Translations under genes and position numbers: made by a program
In this document: positions 1-8,499 of the stretch, piece by piece
Layout: each line of letters starts with the position of its first letter
Position numbering within the stretch: position 1 is the stretch's first letter
The notes under the pieces: generated by a model
The model's input: the letters and a program-made list of their open reading frames with translations, nothing else
What the model was told of the DNA's origin: nothing
The model's database searches: none
NCBI RefSeq assembly: GCF_010499245.1
Contig: NZ_JAAGOW010000005.1
Coordinates: forward strand, 682,001 to 746,000
Source of the DNA: Variovorax sp. WS11
GTDB taxonomy: Bacteria; Pseudomonadota; Gammaproteobacteria; Burkholderiales; Burkholderiaceae_C
Reading direction: 5' to 3'
Length of the DNA: 64,000 bases

Positions 1-1053
1 TTCGCCGGGTGGCTGCCGCTGGCCTATCTCCCGGGTCCGCTGTGGCACGCGCACGAGATGGTGTTCGGCTTCATGCTCGCGGTGATCGTCGGCTTCCTGT
101 TCACCGCGGGGCGCAACTGGTCCGGCCGGCCGACGCCCACTGGCCTCCCGCTGGCAGCGCTGGCGGCACTCTGGGTGGCAGGGCGCATCCTCGTGCTCAC
201 GCCTTTCGCCTGGACAGCCGCGCTGGTCAACGCCGCCTTTCCGCTGGCGAGCGCGCTCGCCCTGGCCATTCCCCTCGTGAACGCCCGCAACCGCCGCAAC
301 TACTTCTTCATCGGCTTGCTGCTCCTGCTGTCGGGCGCGGCGCTGGCGTTCCACCTTTCAGCGCTCGGCGCGATCGCGACGCCGGCATGGATCGGCATCC
401 AGCTGGCCTTGGACATCCTGCTGTTCATCATGGCAGTCATGGGCGGCCGGGTCATTCCGATGTTCACCAACAATGCCGTCCCAGGCGCCAACGCGACGCG
501 CCTGCCCATGGTCGAGCGGGCGGCGCTCGGCGGCGTGATCGTGCTGCTGCTGACCGACGCGTCGGGCCTGCCCTCGGTCGCCGTGGCCGCTGCCGCCCTC
601 GCCGCGACGCTGGCGCAGCTGGTGCGATGGCTGCTGTGGCGGCCGTGGAAGTCGCTGGACAACACGCTCGTCCTGGTACTGCATCTGGCCTACGCGTGGA
701 TCCCCGTCCATCTTGCGTTGCGGGCGCTGGCGTCGCAAGGCTGGGTGTCGCCCTCTCTCGCAACCCACGCGCTGACCGTGGGAGCGGCGGGCGGACTCAT
801 CATCGGGATGATGGTGCGGACCGCGCGAGGGCACACGGCCCGGGTCCTGCGCGCCGACCAGGTCGACACCGCCTGCTTCCTGCTGGTCCTGCTCGCGGCA
901 CTGGTGCGGGTTGTGGTTCCGCTGCTCGCACCGTCGCAAACGATCGTTGCGGTGCTTGCTTCCGCCGCCTTCTGGACATGGGGCTTCGCGCTGTATGCGG
1001 TGCGCTATTGGCCGGTGCTGACGCGACCCCGCCTGGACGGCAAGCCCGGCTGA
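1..1053 (+). CDS. nnrS: NnrS family haem-copper membrane protein, 5' end outside window
   Basis: Partial gene: the frame is open from base 1 and ends in TGA at 1051-1053. NnrS proteins are polytopic membrane proteins that bind haem and copper and are associated with nitric oxide metabolism or protection in denitrifiers. The visible start reads WHAHEMVFGF followed by GFLFTAGRNWSG, the classic NnrS pattern of His residues before a glycine-rich helix and a Trp-Ser/Thr-Gly end. About ten hydrophobic helices follow over 350 visible residues, with GRVIPMFTNNAVPG in the middle as in the family. Roughly the first 40-60 residues should lie upstream. A NorR/Hmp nitric oxide detoxification pair lies at 26-29 kb on the same replicon. 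The family call is firm; the exact role in this organism is not known. Confidence 0.9.
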   Translation, partial: FAGWLPLAYLPGPLWHAHEMVFGFMLAVIVGFLFTAGRNWSGRPTPTGLPLAALAALWVAGRILVLTPFAWTAALVNAAFPLASALALAIPLVNARNRRNYFFIGLLLLLSGAALAFHLSALGAIATPAWIGIQLALDILLFIMAVMGGRVIPMFTNNAVPGANATRLPMVERAALGGVIVLLLTDASGLPSVAVAAAALAATLAQLVRWLLWRPWKSLDNTLVLVLHLAYAWIPVHLALRALASQGWVSPSLATHALTVGAAGGLIIGMMVRTARGHTARVLRADQVDTACFLLVLLAALVRVVVPLLAPSQTIVAVLASAAFWTWGFALYAVRYWPVLTRPRLDGKPG

Positions 1054-1062
1054 ACCTGCCGA

Positions 1063-1115
1063 CATCCATCCATCCATCCATCCATCGACATCGAACATCG
1101 AACATCGAACATCGA
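1063..1115. repeat. Compound microsatellite: (CATC)6 then (ACATCGA)4
   Basis: Directly after the nnrS stop codon there are six perfect tandem copies of CATC (1063-1086), followed one base later by four perfect copies of the heptamer ACATCGA (1088-1115). Both units share CATC, so one may have grown from the other by slipped-strand events. The tract lies outside any credible gene. Copy number could vary between isolates. Confidence 0.85.
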
Positions 1116-1126
1116 GCACCCTCATC

Positions 1127-1267
1127 ATGCCCAGACTGCGCATCTTCATGGCCGAGGACAGCGAGGGCGCCCGGAACCGCGCGGCTTCCTGGCACGCCTC
1201 GGTCTTCTGCTCCGACGAGGGCTGGCTGCCCTGGTGCGGCGGGGCGGCATCCCTTCGTCCAAACTGA
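1127..1267 (+). pseudogene. Possible remnant of a response-regulator gene start
   Basis: A 46-codon frame begins MPRLRIFMAEDSEGAR, which resembles the opening strand and acidic pocket of a receiver domain (hydrophobic strand, then E-D-S), but nothing after it matches a receiver and the frame stops at TGA 1265-1267. It follows a microsatellite. The likeness covers only about 15 residues, so chance is a real alternative. No function is proposed. Confidence 0.2.
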
Positions 1268-1328
1268 CGCCGACATTTCGCCGCGAACAACGCGTGGATT
1301 GCAACCGCCGGGCGCGCCGATCTGAGGC

Positions 1329-1805
1329 TCAATCCGAGGAAACGTACTGCACCGCTTCACGCAGCGCGGACCATACCGGGGGCGCAGGCTTCACCCCCGC
1401 CGCGACGTTCGCGGGTTCGAAGCGAGCGCCGCGCAGATGGAGGGCGAGCGCTGCATCCATGGTCTGGACATGCTTTTCATACCAGCCCCTGAGCTGACGC
1501 GCCATCTCTCGCACCTGCAAGAGCTTTCCTTCGCCGGCCTGCAACGCACCTTCGCGCATCACCCCCAGCACCACGCGATGCTGAATCTCGTGGTCCTTTT
1601 GCGACGCATGGCCGGTCGCCCGCATCCAGACATCCTCGCGCGCGAAGTTCTCGGCGGCGCAGAGGACCAGGTCCTGCCAGGCCGAGGGCAATCGGGCGTT
1701 GTCGGCGTTGTCGACACTTGTGAGGAGGCCGATGAACTTCTCGCGAGCCTGGTCCATGAACGGCAGGCCGAGCGACAGTGCTTCCGAACGATTCAAGGCG
1801 GCCAT
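1329..1805 (-). CDS. Haemerythrin-like protein, 158 aa
   Basis: Haemerythrin-type proteins are four-helix bundles carrying a non-haem di-iron site that binds O2 or NO. The order of motifs fits: LPFMDQAREKF near residues 14-24, an FAREDVWMRATG helix near 55-66, HEIQH near 71-75, and WYEKHVQTMD near 107-116, matching the His-x3-His and His-x4-Asp iron ligands of the family. The usual first His of the MDxxH motif reads Arg here (MDQAR), so one ligand seems absent or moved. Start ATG at 1803-1805 has an AAGGAG Shine-Dalgarno eight bases upstream. The gene converges on the nnrS end and diverges from the acetate operon. Could be a degenerate, non-iron bundle. Confidence 0.65.
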   Translation of the reverse strand: MAALNRSEALSLGLPFMDQAREKFIGLLTSVDNADNARLPSAWQDLVLCAAENFAREDVWMRATGHASQKDHEIQHRVVLGVMREGALQAGEGKLLQVREMARQLRGWYEKHVQTMDAALALHLRGARFEPANVAAGVKPAPPVWSALREAVQYVSSD

Positions 1806-2032
1806 GTGATCTCCTTTTGATGATGTGACTCAAGGCTATCGACGCGCGACGAGCGCTGTTTTGACATGGCTCAACGATTGGGCATCCGGTCGATGGTTCA
1901 AGACCAGGACCAGGTTCACCATCACGGCCGACACGCGACGCGACATTCAAAGACCTTGCGCTAGCGCAAAGGCCCGTGCCGCGCTGCAGCTTCCAATGGC
2001 GACGCAATTCCCCCATCCTTGAAGGAGACCCC

Positions 2033-2341
2033 ATGGACGAAGATCTGGTTCGGCGCATCGCCAACCATCCCCAATACCAGGCGCTCAAGGCGAGGCGCAC
2101 GCGTTTCGGCTGGATCCTCACCCTGCTGATGCTGATCGTGTACTACGGCTTCATCATGCTGGTGGCCTTCAACAAGCCCTTCCTCGCGCAACGGCTGGGC
2201 GAAGGCGTGATGACGCTGGGCATCCCGATCGGCTTCGGCGTGATCCTCTTCACCATCGCGATCACGACCTACTACGTGAAGCGTGCCAACGCGGAGTTCG
2301 ACACGCTGTCCGATGCGGTGGCGAAAGGGGCACTCAAGTGA
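2033..2341 (+). CDS. DUF485 small inner-membrane protein (YjcH-like)
   Basis: 102-residue protein with two transmembrane helices (about residues 27-49 and 60-82) and the charged start [18 protein letters not shown] typical of DUF485. These proteins are almost always encoded just before an acetate permease, as yjcH precedes actP in E. coli; their job is unproven. The ATG at 2033 is chosen because AAGGAG lies just upstream (2021-2026); an upstream in-frame ATG at 1976 would add an unconserved tail. The stop codon overlaps the GTG start of actP by four bases, so the two genes are translationally coupled. Confidence 0.88.
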   Translation: MDEDLVRRIANHPQYQALKARRTRFGWILTLLMLIVYYGFIMLVAFNKPFLAQRLGEGVMTLGIPIGFGVILFTIAITTYYVKRANAEFDTLSDAVAKGALK

Positions 2342-4065
2342 ACAACCTGTCCCTCACCGCACGCCGGGCGTTGCTGCTCGCCAGCCTGCTGGCCGCGTCC
2401 GCGGCCGCCTGGGCCGCGGGCGCCGATCTCGGCCAGGTCCAGAAGCAGGCGACCAACTGGACGGCCATCGGCATGTTCGGGATGTTCGTCGTCGGCACGC
2501 TGTTCATCACCAAGTGGGCGGCGGCGAAGACCAAGTCGGCGGCCGACTTCTACACCGCCGGCGGCGGCATCACCGGCTTTCAGAACGGCCTGGCGATCGC
2601 GGGCGACTACATGTCGGCGGCGTCCTTCCTCGGCATCTCGGCGGCCGTGATGGCCGCGGGCTACGACGGCCTGATCTACTCCATCGGCTTCCTGGTCGGC
2701 TGGCCGGTCATCACCTTCCTGATGGCCGAGCGGCTGCGCAACCTGGGCAAGTTCACCTTCGCCGACGTGGCGGCGTTCCGCTTCAAGCAGTCGCCGGTGC
2801 GCATCTTCGCGGCTTCGGGCACGTTGGTCGTGGTGGCGTTCTACCTGATCGCCCAGATGGTGGGCGCGGGCCAGTTGATCAAGCTGCTGTTCGGCCTCGA
2901 GTACTGGATCGCGGTCGTCATCGTCGGCTCGCTGATGATGGTCTACGTGCTCTTCGGCGGCATGACCGCCACCACCTGGGTCCAGATCATCAAGGCCTGC
3001 CTGCTGCTGGGCGGCGCCAGCTTCATGGCGCTGTCGGTGCTGTGGCACTTCGGCTTCAGTCCCGAGGCGATGTTCGCCGGCGCCGTGAAGATCAAGACCG
3101 ACCTGGCGCTGAAGGACGGCAAGACCGCGGAGGCGGCGGCGGCCATCGGCCAGTCGATCATGGGCCCCGGCAACTTCGTCAAGGACCCGATCTCGGCCAT
3201 CTCCTTCGGCATGGCGCTGATGTTCGGCACCGCCGGGCTGCCGCACATCCTGATGCGCTTCTTCACCGTGCCGAGCGCCAAGGAGGCGCGCAAGTCGGTG
3301 ATGTGGGCCACCGGCTGGATCGGCTACTTCTACCTGCTGACCTTCATCATCGGCTTCGGCGCCATCACCTTCGTGCTCACGAACGCGCAATTCGTCGATG
3401 CCAAGGGGGGGCTGATCGGCGGCGGCAACATGGCGGCGATCCATCTGGCCAACGCGGTGGGCGGCAACGTGTTCCTCGGCTTCATCTCGGCGGTGGCCTT
3501 CGCGACCATTCTCGCGGTCGTGGCCGGCCTGACTCTGTCGGGTGCCTCGGCGGTTTCGCACGACCTGTATGCGACCGTCGTCAAGAAGGGCAAGGCCGAC
3601 AGTGCCTCGGAGTTGCGCGTCACGCGCATCACCACGGTCGCGCTCGGCGCGCTGGCAGTGCTGCTCGGCATCGTGTTCGAGAAGCAGAACATCGCGTTCA
3701 TGGTGTCGCTGGCCTTCGCCATCGCGGCGTCGGCGAACTTCCCGGTGTTGTTCATGTCGGTGCTGTGGAAGGGCTGCACGACGCGCGGCGCGGTGATCGG
3801 CGGCTTCCTGGGGCTGATCTCGTCGGTGGCGCTGACGGTGGTCTCGCCGTCCGTGTGGGAGGCGACGCTGGGCTACCCCAAGGGCTCGGCGCTCTTCCCC
3901 TATGCCTCACCCTGCCTGTTCTCGATGACCATCGGCTTCCTCGGCATCTGGATTTTCTCGCTGCTGGACAGCAGCAAGCGCGCCGACGTCGACAAGCAAG
4001 GATTCCTGGCGCAACAGGTGCGCTCGGAGACCGGCATCGGAGCTTCCGGCGCCAGCGGCCACTGA
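2338..4065 (+). CDS. actP: Cation/acetate symporter ActP, 575 aa
   Basis: Sodium:solute symporter family (SSS) permease that takes up acetate and related short carboxylates with a cation. It starts with GTG inside the DUF485 stop (GTGA). The N-terminus carries a hydrophobic segment (residues 8-25), then about thirteen helices. The conserved [19 protein letters not shown] stretch (about residues 81-99) and [14 protein letters not shown] (about 403-416) are typical of ActP. Length is close to the E. coli protein (549 aa) with a short extra N-terminus. It is the transport gene of an operon that continues with a DUF294 protein and a symporter-kinase. Confidence 0.93.
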   Translation: MNNLSLTARRALLLASLLAASAAAWAAGADLGQVQKQATNWTAIGMFGMFVVGTLFITKWAAAKTKSAADFYTAGGGITGFQNGLAIAGDYMSAASFLGISAAVMAAGYDGLIYSIGFLVGWPVITFLMAERLRNLGKFTFADVAAFRFKQSPVRIFAASGTLVVVAFYLIAQMVGAGQLIKLLFGLEYWIAVVIVGSLMMVYVLFGGMTATTWVQIIKACLLLGGASFMALSVLWHFGFSPEAMFAGAVKIKTDLALKDGKTAEAAAAIGQSIMGPGNFVKDPISAISFGMALMFGTAGLPHILMRFFTVPSAKEARKSVMWATGWIGYFYLLTFIIGFGAITFVLTNAQFVDAKGGLIGGGNMAAIHLANAVGGNVFLGFISAVAFATILAVVAGLTLSGASAVSHDLYATVVKKGKADSASELRVTRITTVALGALAVLLGIVFEKQNIAFMVSLAFAIAASANFPVLFMSVLWKGCTTRGAVIGGFLGLISSVALTVVSPSVWEATLGYPKGSALFPYASPCLFSMTIGFLGIWIFSLLDSSKRADVDKQGFLAQQVRSETGIGASGASGH

Positions 4066-4077
4066 GGCCATCGCACC

Positions 4078-5160
4078 ATGCGGCGCGGCGAGGTCGGGAC
4101 CATGCCGGGGCTGTCTCCCCTCGGCCTCGCAGGCTTCGCCGGCGACGACCCGCAGGCCATCGCGCGGCAGATCGACGAGGCCGCCAGTGTCGCCGACCTG
4201 GCGGCCTCGGCCCTGCGCATCGATGCGATGGTGGCGCTGCTGCACGATGACGGCTTGAAGATCGAGCGCATCGCAAAACTCGTCGGCCATCTCAATGCGC
4301 GTCTCTTCGCGCGGCTGTGGTCGATGGTGGCACCGCAGGAGCTGGTGGCCAACAGCTGCCTGGTCGTCATGGGCAGCGAGGGCCGCGGCGAGCAGATCCT
4401 CAAGACCGACCAGGACAACGCCCTCCTGCTGCGCGACGGCTTCGCATGCGACGGCGTCGAGACCGTCGCCGCGCAGTTCAGTGCCGCACTCGCCGAGCTC
4501 GGCTATCCGCCCTGCCCCGGCCGCATCATGCTCAGCAACCCGCTCTGGCGGCAGCCGCTCGCCGCCTTCAAGGAGATGCTGCGCGACTGGGTCTACGGCG
4601 CGCATCCCGAGGGGCCGATGCACCTGGCCATCTTCCTCGACAGCCTGGCGGTCGCCGGCAACGCCGCACTGCTCGCGCAGGCGCGCGAGCACCTCGACCG
4701 GGTTGTCGATCGCACCGATGTCTTCTTCGCGCGCTTCGCCAGCGCGATCGAGCTGTTCGACCCGCATCCGAACTGGTGGCACCGGCTCATCGCGCGCGAT
4801 GACGACGAGGCGATGGACCTGAAGAAGCTCGGCACGTTCCCGATCGTGCACGGCGTCAGGACCCTGGCGCTGCAGCAGCGTCTGCACGTCACCGGCACGC
4901 AGGAGCGGCTGCGCCTCCTGGCCACGCGGCAGCAGATCGACCCCGGCCTCGCTCGCGACGTCCTCGACGCGCTGCACTACCTGATGTCGCTCAAGCTGAG
5001 CTGCCAGCTGCGCCGGAAGCAGGCCGGGCATGTGCCGGGCAATCTCGTGCGACCGTCCGAGCTCGGCACCCTGGAGCGCGACACGCTGCGCAGCGCGCTG
5101 GGCATCGTGCGGCGCTTTCGCGCCGAGATCCACCAGCGCTTCCGGCTGGACGCCTTGTAG
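4078..5160 (+). CDS. DUF294 putative nucleotidyltransferase-like protein, 360 aa
   Basis: Contains the DUF294 nucleotidyltransferase-fold core: MGSEGRGEQ at about residues 97-105 and KTDQDNALL at about 108-116, equal to the G-S and D-x-D signatures of the polymerase-beta-like fold, followed by the DUF294 C-terminal all-helical domain. Related proteins in Proteobacteria carry N-terminal cNMP-binding and CBS domains and are thought to resemble GlnD-type signal transferases. Here those sensory domains are missing; only about 80 residues precede the catalytic core. Lies 12 bases after actP in the same operon. Start could also be the ATG at 4102. The substrate is unknown. Confidence 0.75.
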   Translation: MRRGEVGTMPGLSPLGLAGFAGDDPQAIARQIDEAASVADLAASALRIDAMVALLHDDGLKIERIAKLVGHLNARLFARLWSMVAPQELVANSCLVVMGSEGRGEQILKTDQDNALLLRDGFACDGVETVAAQFSAALAELGYPPCPGRIMLSNPLWRQPLAAFKEMLRDWVYGAHPEGPMHLAIFLDSLAVAGNAALLAQAREHLDRVVDRTDVFFARFASAIELFDPHPNWWHRLIARDDDEAMDLKKLGTFPIVHGVRTLALQQRLHVTGTQERLRLLATRQQIDPGLARDVLDALHYLMSLKLSCQLRRKQAGHVPGNLVRPSELGTLERDTLRSALGIVRRFRAEIHQRFRLDAL

Positions 5161-5175
5161 TTCGCGGGAGCACGC

Positions 5176-5376
5176 ATGTCCGAAGGCTCCAAGCCCCAAC
5201 GCCTGCTCGGCCTCTTCGCGCTCGGCTGGCTGCTGCTCAACGTGCCGCTGCTTACGCTCTGGGACCACCCGGTCATGGTCTGGGGGCTTCCGCTGATGCC
5301 ACTGGCGCTCTTCGGCGGCTGGGCCGTGCTGATCGCGCTCGCCGCATGGGTCGCCGAGTGCTCCGGCGACATGTGA
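5176..5376 (+). CDS. Small two-helix membrane protein, 66 aa
   Basis: A 66-residue protein with two hydrophobic helices (about residues 10-28 and 33-57) connected by a short WDHPVMVWG loop, with a GGGAGC-like ribosome site upstream. Its stop ends one base before the ATG of the symporter-kinase. Small proteins of this shape often sit next to solute:sodium symporter genes and may be accessory subunits; that role is inferred from position only. Confidence 0.7.
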   Translation: MSEGSKPQRLLGLFALGWLLLNVPLLTLWDHPVMVWGLPLMPLALFGGWAVLIALAAWVAECSGDM

Positions 5377-5377
5377 C

Positions 5378-8134
5378 ATGCCTGCCGCACCCGTCGTCAT
5401 CGTCGCAGCCTTCGGCTACCTCGCGCTGCTGTTCGCGATCGCGCATGTCGGCGACCGCAGGGCGCGCGAGGGGCGCTCGCTGATCGGCAGCCCCTGGGTC
5501 TACACCCTGTCGATGGGCGTCTACTGTACGGCCTGGACCTATTTCGGCAGCATCGGCCGGGCCGCCTCGGCCGGGCTGTGGTTCCTGCCGATCTACCTCG
5601 GCCCGACGCTCGCGATGCTGATGGCCTGGACGGTGCTGCGCAAGATGGTCCGTATTGCGCGCAGCCAGCGCATCACTTCCATCGCCGACTTCATCGCCAG
5701 CCGGCATGGCAAGAGCCCGCTGCTGGCCATGCTGGTCACGCTGATCGCGGTGGTGGGCATCCTGCCCTACGTGGCCTTGCAGCTCAAGGCGATCGCGAGC
5801 GCCTATGCGCTGCTCGCCGATGCACCCGCGCAACCGCTAGCCTGGTGGCGCGACAGCACGCTGTACATCGCACTGGTGCTGGCCGGCTTCACGGTGGCCT
5901 TCGGAGCACGCCATCTCGACACCACCGAGCGCCACGAGGGCATGGTCGCGGCGATCGCGTTCGAATCGCTGGTCAAGCTGCTGGCCTTCTTGGCGGTCGG
6001 TGCCTTCGTCACCTGGGGCCTGTTCGACGGGCCCGCCGACCTGTTCGGCCGCGCCGCGGCCCGGCCCGAGCTCGCGCCGCTGCTGGGTCTCGGAAGCGGC
6101 GCCAGCGGCGGCTTCGCGGGCGGCCAATGGTTCGCGCTGACGCTGCTCGCGATGCTCTCAGTGCTCTTCCTGCCGCGGCAGTTCCAGATGATGGTGGTGG
6201 AGAACGTCGACGAGCGCCACCTGCGGCGCGCCACCTGGGCGTTCCCCCTGTACCTGCTGCTGATCAACCTGTTCGTGCTGCCGATCGCGCTGGGCGGCCT
6301 TCTGCACTTCCAGGGCGGGCGCGAGAACGCCGAGACCTTCGTGCTCTCGCTGCCGCTGGCAGCCGGCCAGCCGGGGCTGGCGCTCGCCGCATTCATCGGC
6401 GGGCTCTCCGCGGCCACCGGGATGGTGATCGTCGAGGCCATCGCGGTCTCCACCATGGTCTGCAACGATCTCGTGATGCCGCTGCTGCTGCGGGCCGGCC
6501 TGCTCGGCGCGCGCGACGTGAGCGGCGTGCTGCTGGGCGTGCGCCGGACGGTGATCATGGCGCTCCTGCTGCTGGGCTACCTCTACTACCGCATCGCCGG
6601 CGAAGACTATGCGCTGGTGAGCATCGGCCTGATCAGCTTTGCCGCCGTCGCGCAGTTCGCGCCGCCGATGCTGGCCGGCATGTACTGGAAAGGCGGCACG
6701 CGCCACGGCGCGCTGGCCGGCCTGGGCGCTGGCTTCTTGCTGTGGGCCTGGACGCTGATGCTGCCGTCGATCGCCAAGTCGGGCTGGATCCCCGCCCGCT
6801 TCATTGCCGAGGGGCCGTTCGGCATCGCCTGGCTGCGGCCGGAGCAGTTGCTGGGCCTCGCGGGCCTGGACAACCTGACGCACGCGCTGTTCTGGAGCCT
6901 GCTGGTCAACAGCATGCTCTACTTCGGCGTCTCGCTCCTGGGCCGCCCGTCCGCGCGCGAAGCGAGCCAGGCGCTGATCTTTGTCGACGTCTTCGAACGC
7001 AGCGCCGACCCTGCCGCCGACACCGGTCCGGTGTTCTGGCGCGGGACCGCGAGGCTGACCGACCTGCGCCGGCTGGCCGCCCGCTTCCTGGGCGTGGACG
7101 CCACAGAGAAGCTGCTGCACGAGTACGCGCGGCGCAACGGCTTGGCCGGGTCGCAGCAGATCGCCGCCGATGCGAGGCTGGTGCAGTTCGTCGAACGCCA
7201 GCTTGCCGGCGCGATCGGAAGCGCCTCGGCGCGGGCCATGGTCGCCTCGGTAGTCGAGGAAGAGGCCCTGGGGCTGGACGACGTGATGCGGATCCTGGAC
7301 GAGGCCTCGCGCGAAACGGCCGCACTGCGCGCGCACTCGCAGGCGCTGGAAGAGAAATCTCTTTCACTGGAGCAAGCGACCGCCGAGCTGAGCGAGCTCA
7401 ACGAGCAGCTCAAGAGCCTCGACCGGTTGAAGGACGACTTCATGTCCTCGGTGACGCACGAGCTGCGCACGCCGCTGACCTCGATCCGCGCGCTGGCCGA
7501 ACTGATGCTCGACGACCCGGGCATGAACCCCGCACAGCGCCAGCACTTCCTGGGCTTGGTCGTTGCCGAGACCGAACGCCTGACGCGGCTGGTCAACCAG
7601 GTGCTGGACATGGCGAAGATCGAATCGGGCGCTGCCGAATGGCGCAGCACGGAGGTCGACCTGTGCGCACTGGCGCGGCAGGCCGTGCAAACCACGCAGG
7701 AGCTGTTCCGCGAGCGCGGGGCGACTGTGGCGCTGCACCTGCCCGACGCGTTGCCGCCGCTGCAGGCCGATCCCGATCGCGTGATGCAGGTGCTGGTCAA
7801 CCTGCTGTCGAACGCTGTCAAGTTCGTGCCGCCCGGCAGCGGACATGTGGCGCTGCGCCTGCATGCCGACGGCGACCATGTCGTCTGCACCGTGCGCGAC
7901 AACGGCCCCGGCGTGCCGCCCGAACAGCAGGCCCTGGTTTTCGAGAAATTCCGCCAGGGCGGCGATGCCGCGCATCGGCCGCAAGGGACCGGCCTGGGCC
8001 TGCCCATCAGCCGCCGCATCGTCGAGCATTTCGGAGGGAGGATGTGGCTCGAGCCGTCATCGGGCCACGGCGCATGCTTCGGCTTCGAGCTTCCTCTGCG
8101 GCAGGAGACCGCGCAACCGGAGACAAGTCCATGA
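5378..8134 (+). CDS. Solute-symporter/histidine kinase fusion (CbrA/CrbS type), 918 aa
   Basis: Sensor kinase whose N-terminal ~520 residues are a sodium:solute symporter-like membrane domain ([13 protein letters not shown] near residue 45, about thirteen helices), followed by a coiled-coil linker (about 640-690), a HisKA domain with phospho-accepting His at about 694 in [13 protein letters not shown], and a HATPase with N-box NLLSNAVKF (about 807-815), DNGPGVP and GTGLGLPI. All catalytic motifs are intact. CbrA and CrbS kinases of this build control carbon use, including acetyl-CoA synthetase in other Proteobacteria; linkage to actP agrees. The stop overlaps the receiver gene start by four bases (ATGA). 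Confidence 0.9.
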   Translation: MPAAPVVIVAAFGYLALLFAIAHVGDRRAREGRSLIGSPWVYTLSMGVYCTAWTYFGSIGRAASAGLWFLPIYLGPTLAMLMAWTVLRKMVRIARSQRITSIADFIASRHGKSPLLAMLVTLIAVVGILPYVALQLKAIASAYALLADAPAQPLAWWRDSTLYIALVLAGFTVAFGARHLDTTERHEGMVAAIAFESLVKLLAFLAVGAFVTWGLFDGPADLFGRAAARPELAPLLGLGSGASGGFAGGQWFALTLLAMLSVLFLPRQFQMMVVENVDERHLRRATWAFPLYLLLINLFVLPIALGGLLHFQGGRENAETFVLSLPLAAGQPGLALAAFIGGLSAATGMVIVEAIAVSTMVCNDLVMPLLLRAGLLGARDVSGVLLGVRRTVIMALLLLGYLYYRIAGEDYALVSIGLISFAAVAQFAPPMLAGMYWKGGTRHGALAGLGAGFLLWAWTLMLPSIAKSGWIPARFIAEGPFGIAWLRPEQLLGLAGLDNLTHALFWSLLVNSMLYFGVSLLGRPSAREASQALIFVDVFERSADPAADTGPVFWRGTARLTDLRRLAARFLGVDATEKLLHEYARRNGLAGSQQIAADARLVQFVERQLAGAIGSASARAMVASVVEEEALGLDDVMRILDEASRETAALRAHSQALEEKSLSLEQATAELSELNEQLKSLDRLKDDFMSSVTHELRTPLTSIRALAELMLDDPGMNPAQRQHFLGLVVAETERLTRLVNQVLDMAKIESGAAEWRSTEVDLCALARQAVQTTQELFRERGATVALHLPDALPPLQADPDRVMQVLVNLLSNAVKFVPPGSGHVALRLHADGDHVVCTVRDNGPGVPPEQQALVFEKFRQGGDAAHRPQGTGLGLPISRRIVEHFGGRMWLEPSSGHGACFGFELPLRQETAQPETSP

Positions 8135-8499
8135 ACGCCAAGGTACTGATCGCGGACGACGAACCCAACATCGTCATCTCGCTCGAGTTCCTGATGAAGC
8201 GCGAGGGCTACGATGTGAGCATCGCGCGCGACGGCCAGGAGGCGCTCGACGCCATCCGCAGCCTGCGGCCCGACCTGGTGCTGCTGGACGTGATGATGCC
8301 GCTCAAGTCCGGCATCGAGGTGCTGCAGGCGGTGCGCGCCGACGAGGCGATCGCCGGCACGCGAATCCTCATGCTCACGGCCAAGGGCCGCGAGACCGAT
8401 ATCGCGAAGGGCCTGGCCCTGGGGGCCGATGCCTACGTGACGAAGCCCTTCTCGACCCGTGAGCTGGCCGAGCGCGTGCGCCGGATGCTGTCCCCATGA
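8131..8499 (+). CDS. Stand-alone receiver-domain response regulator, 122 aa
   Basis: A single REC domain: acidic pocket D9-D10, phospho-acceptor D53 in LVLLDVMMP, Thr in MLTAKG, and Lys in VTKPFS near 104. No DNA-binding or enzymatic output domain follows. It is the presumed partner of the upstream symporter-kinase, with which it overlaps by four bases, and it overlaps the downstream exonuclease fusion by four bases (ATGA), so all three are coupled. The CrbS/CrbR and CbrA/CbrB pairs use regulators with DNA-binding domains, so this arrangement differs: the output must act through another protein. Confidence 0.92.
   Translation: MNAKVLIADDEPNIVISLEFLMKREGYDVSIARDGQEALDAIRSLRPDLVLLDVMMPLKSGIEVLQAVRADEAIAGTRILMLTAKGRETDIAKGLALGADAYVTKPFSTRELAERVRRMLSP

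Noticed and set aside
1063-1115. Possible CRISPR repeats
   Set aside because: Units are 4 and 7 bases, directly adjacent without spacers, and no cas genes are present.
1861-1889. A TTGACA -35 element for the DUF485-actP operon
   Set aside because: No acceptable -10 element lies at 16-18 bases, so the match alone is not support for a promoter.
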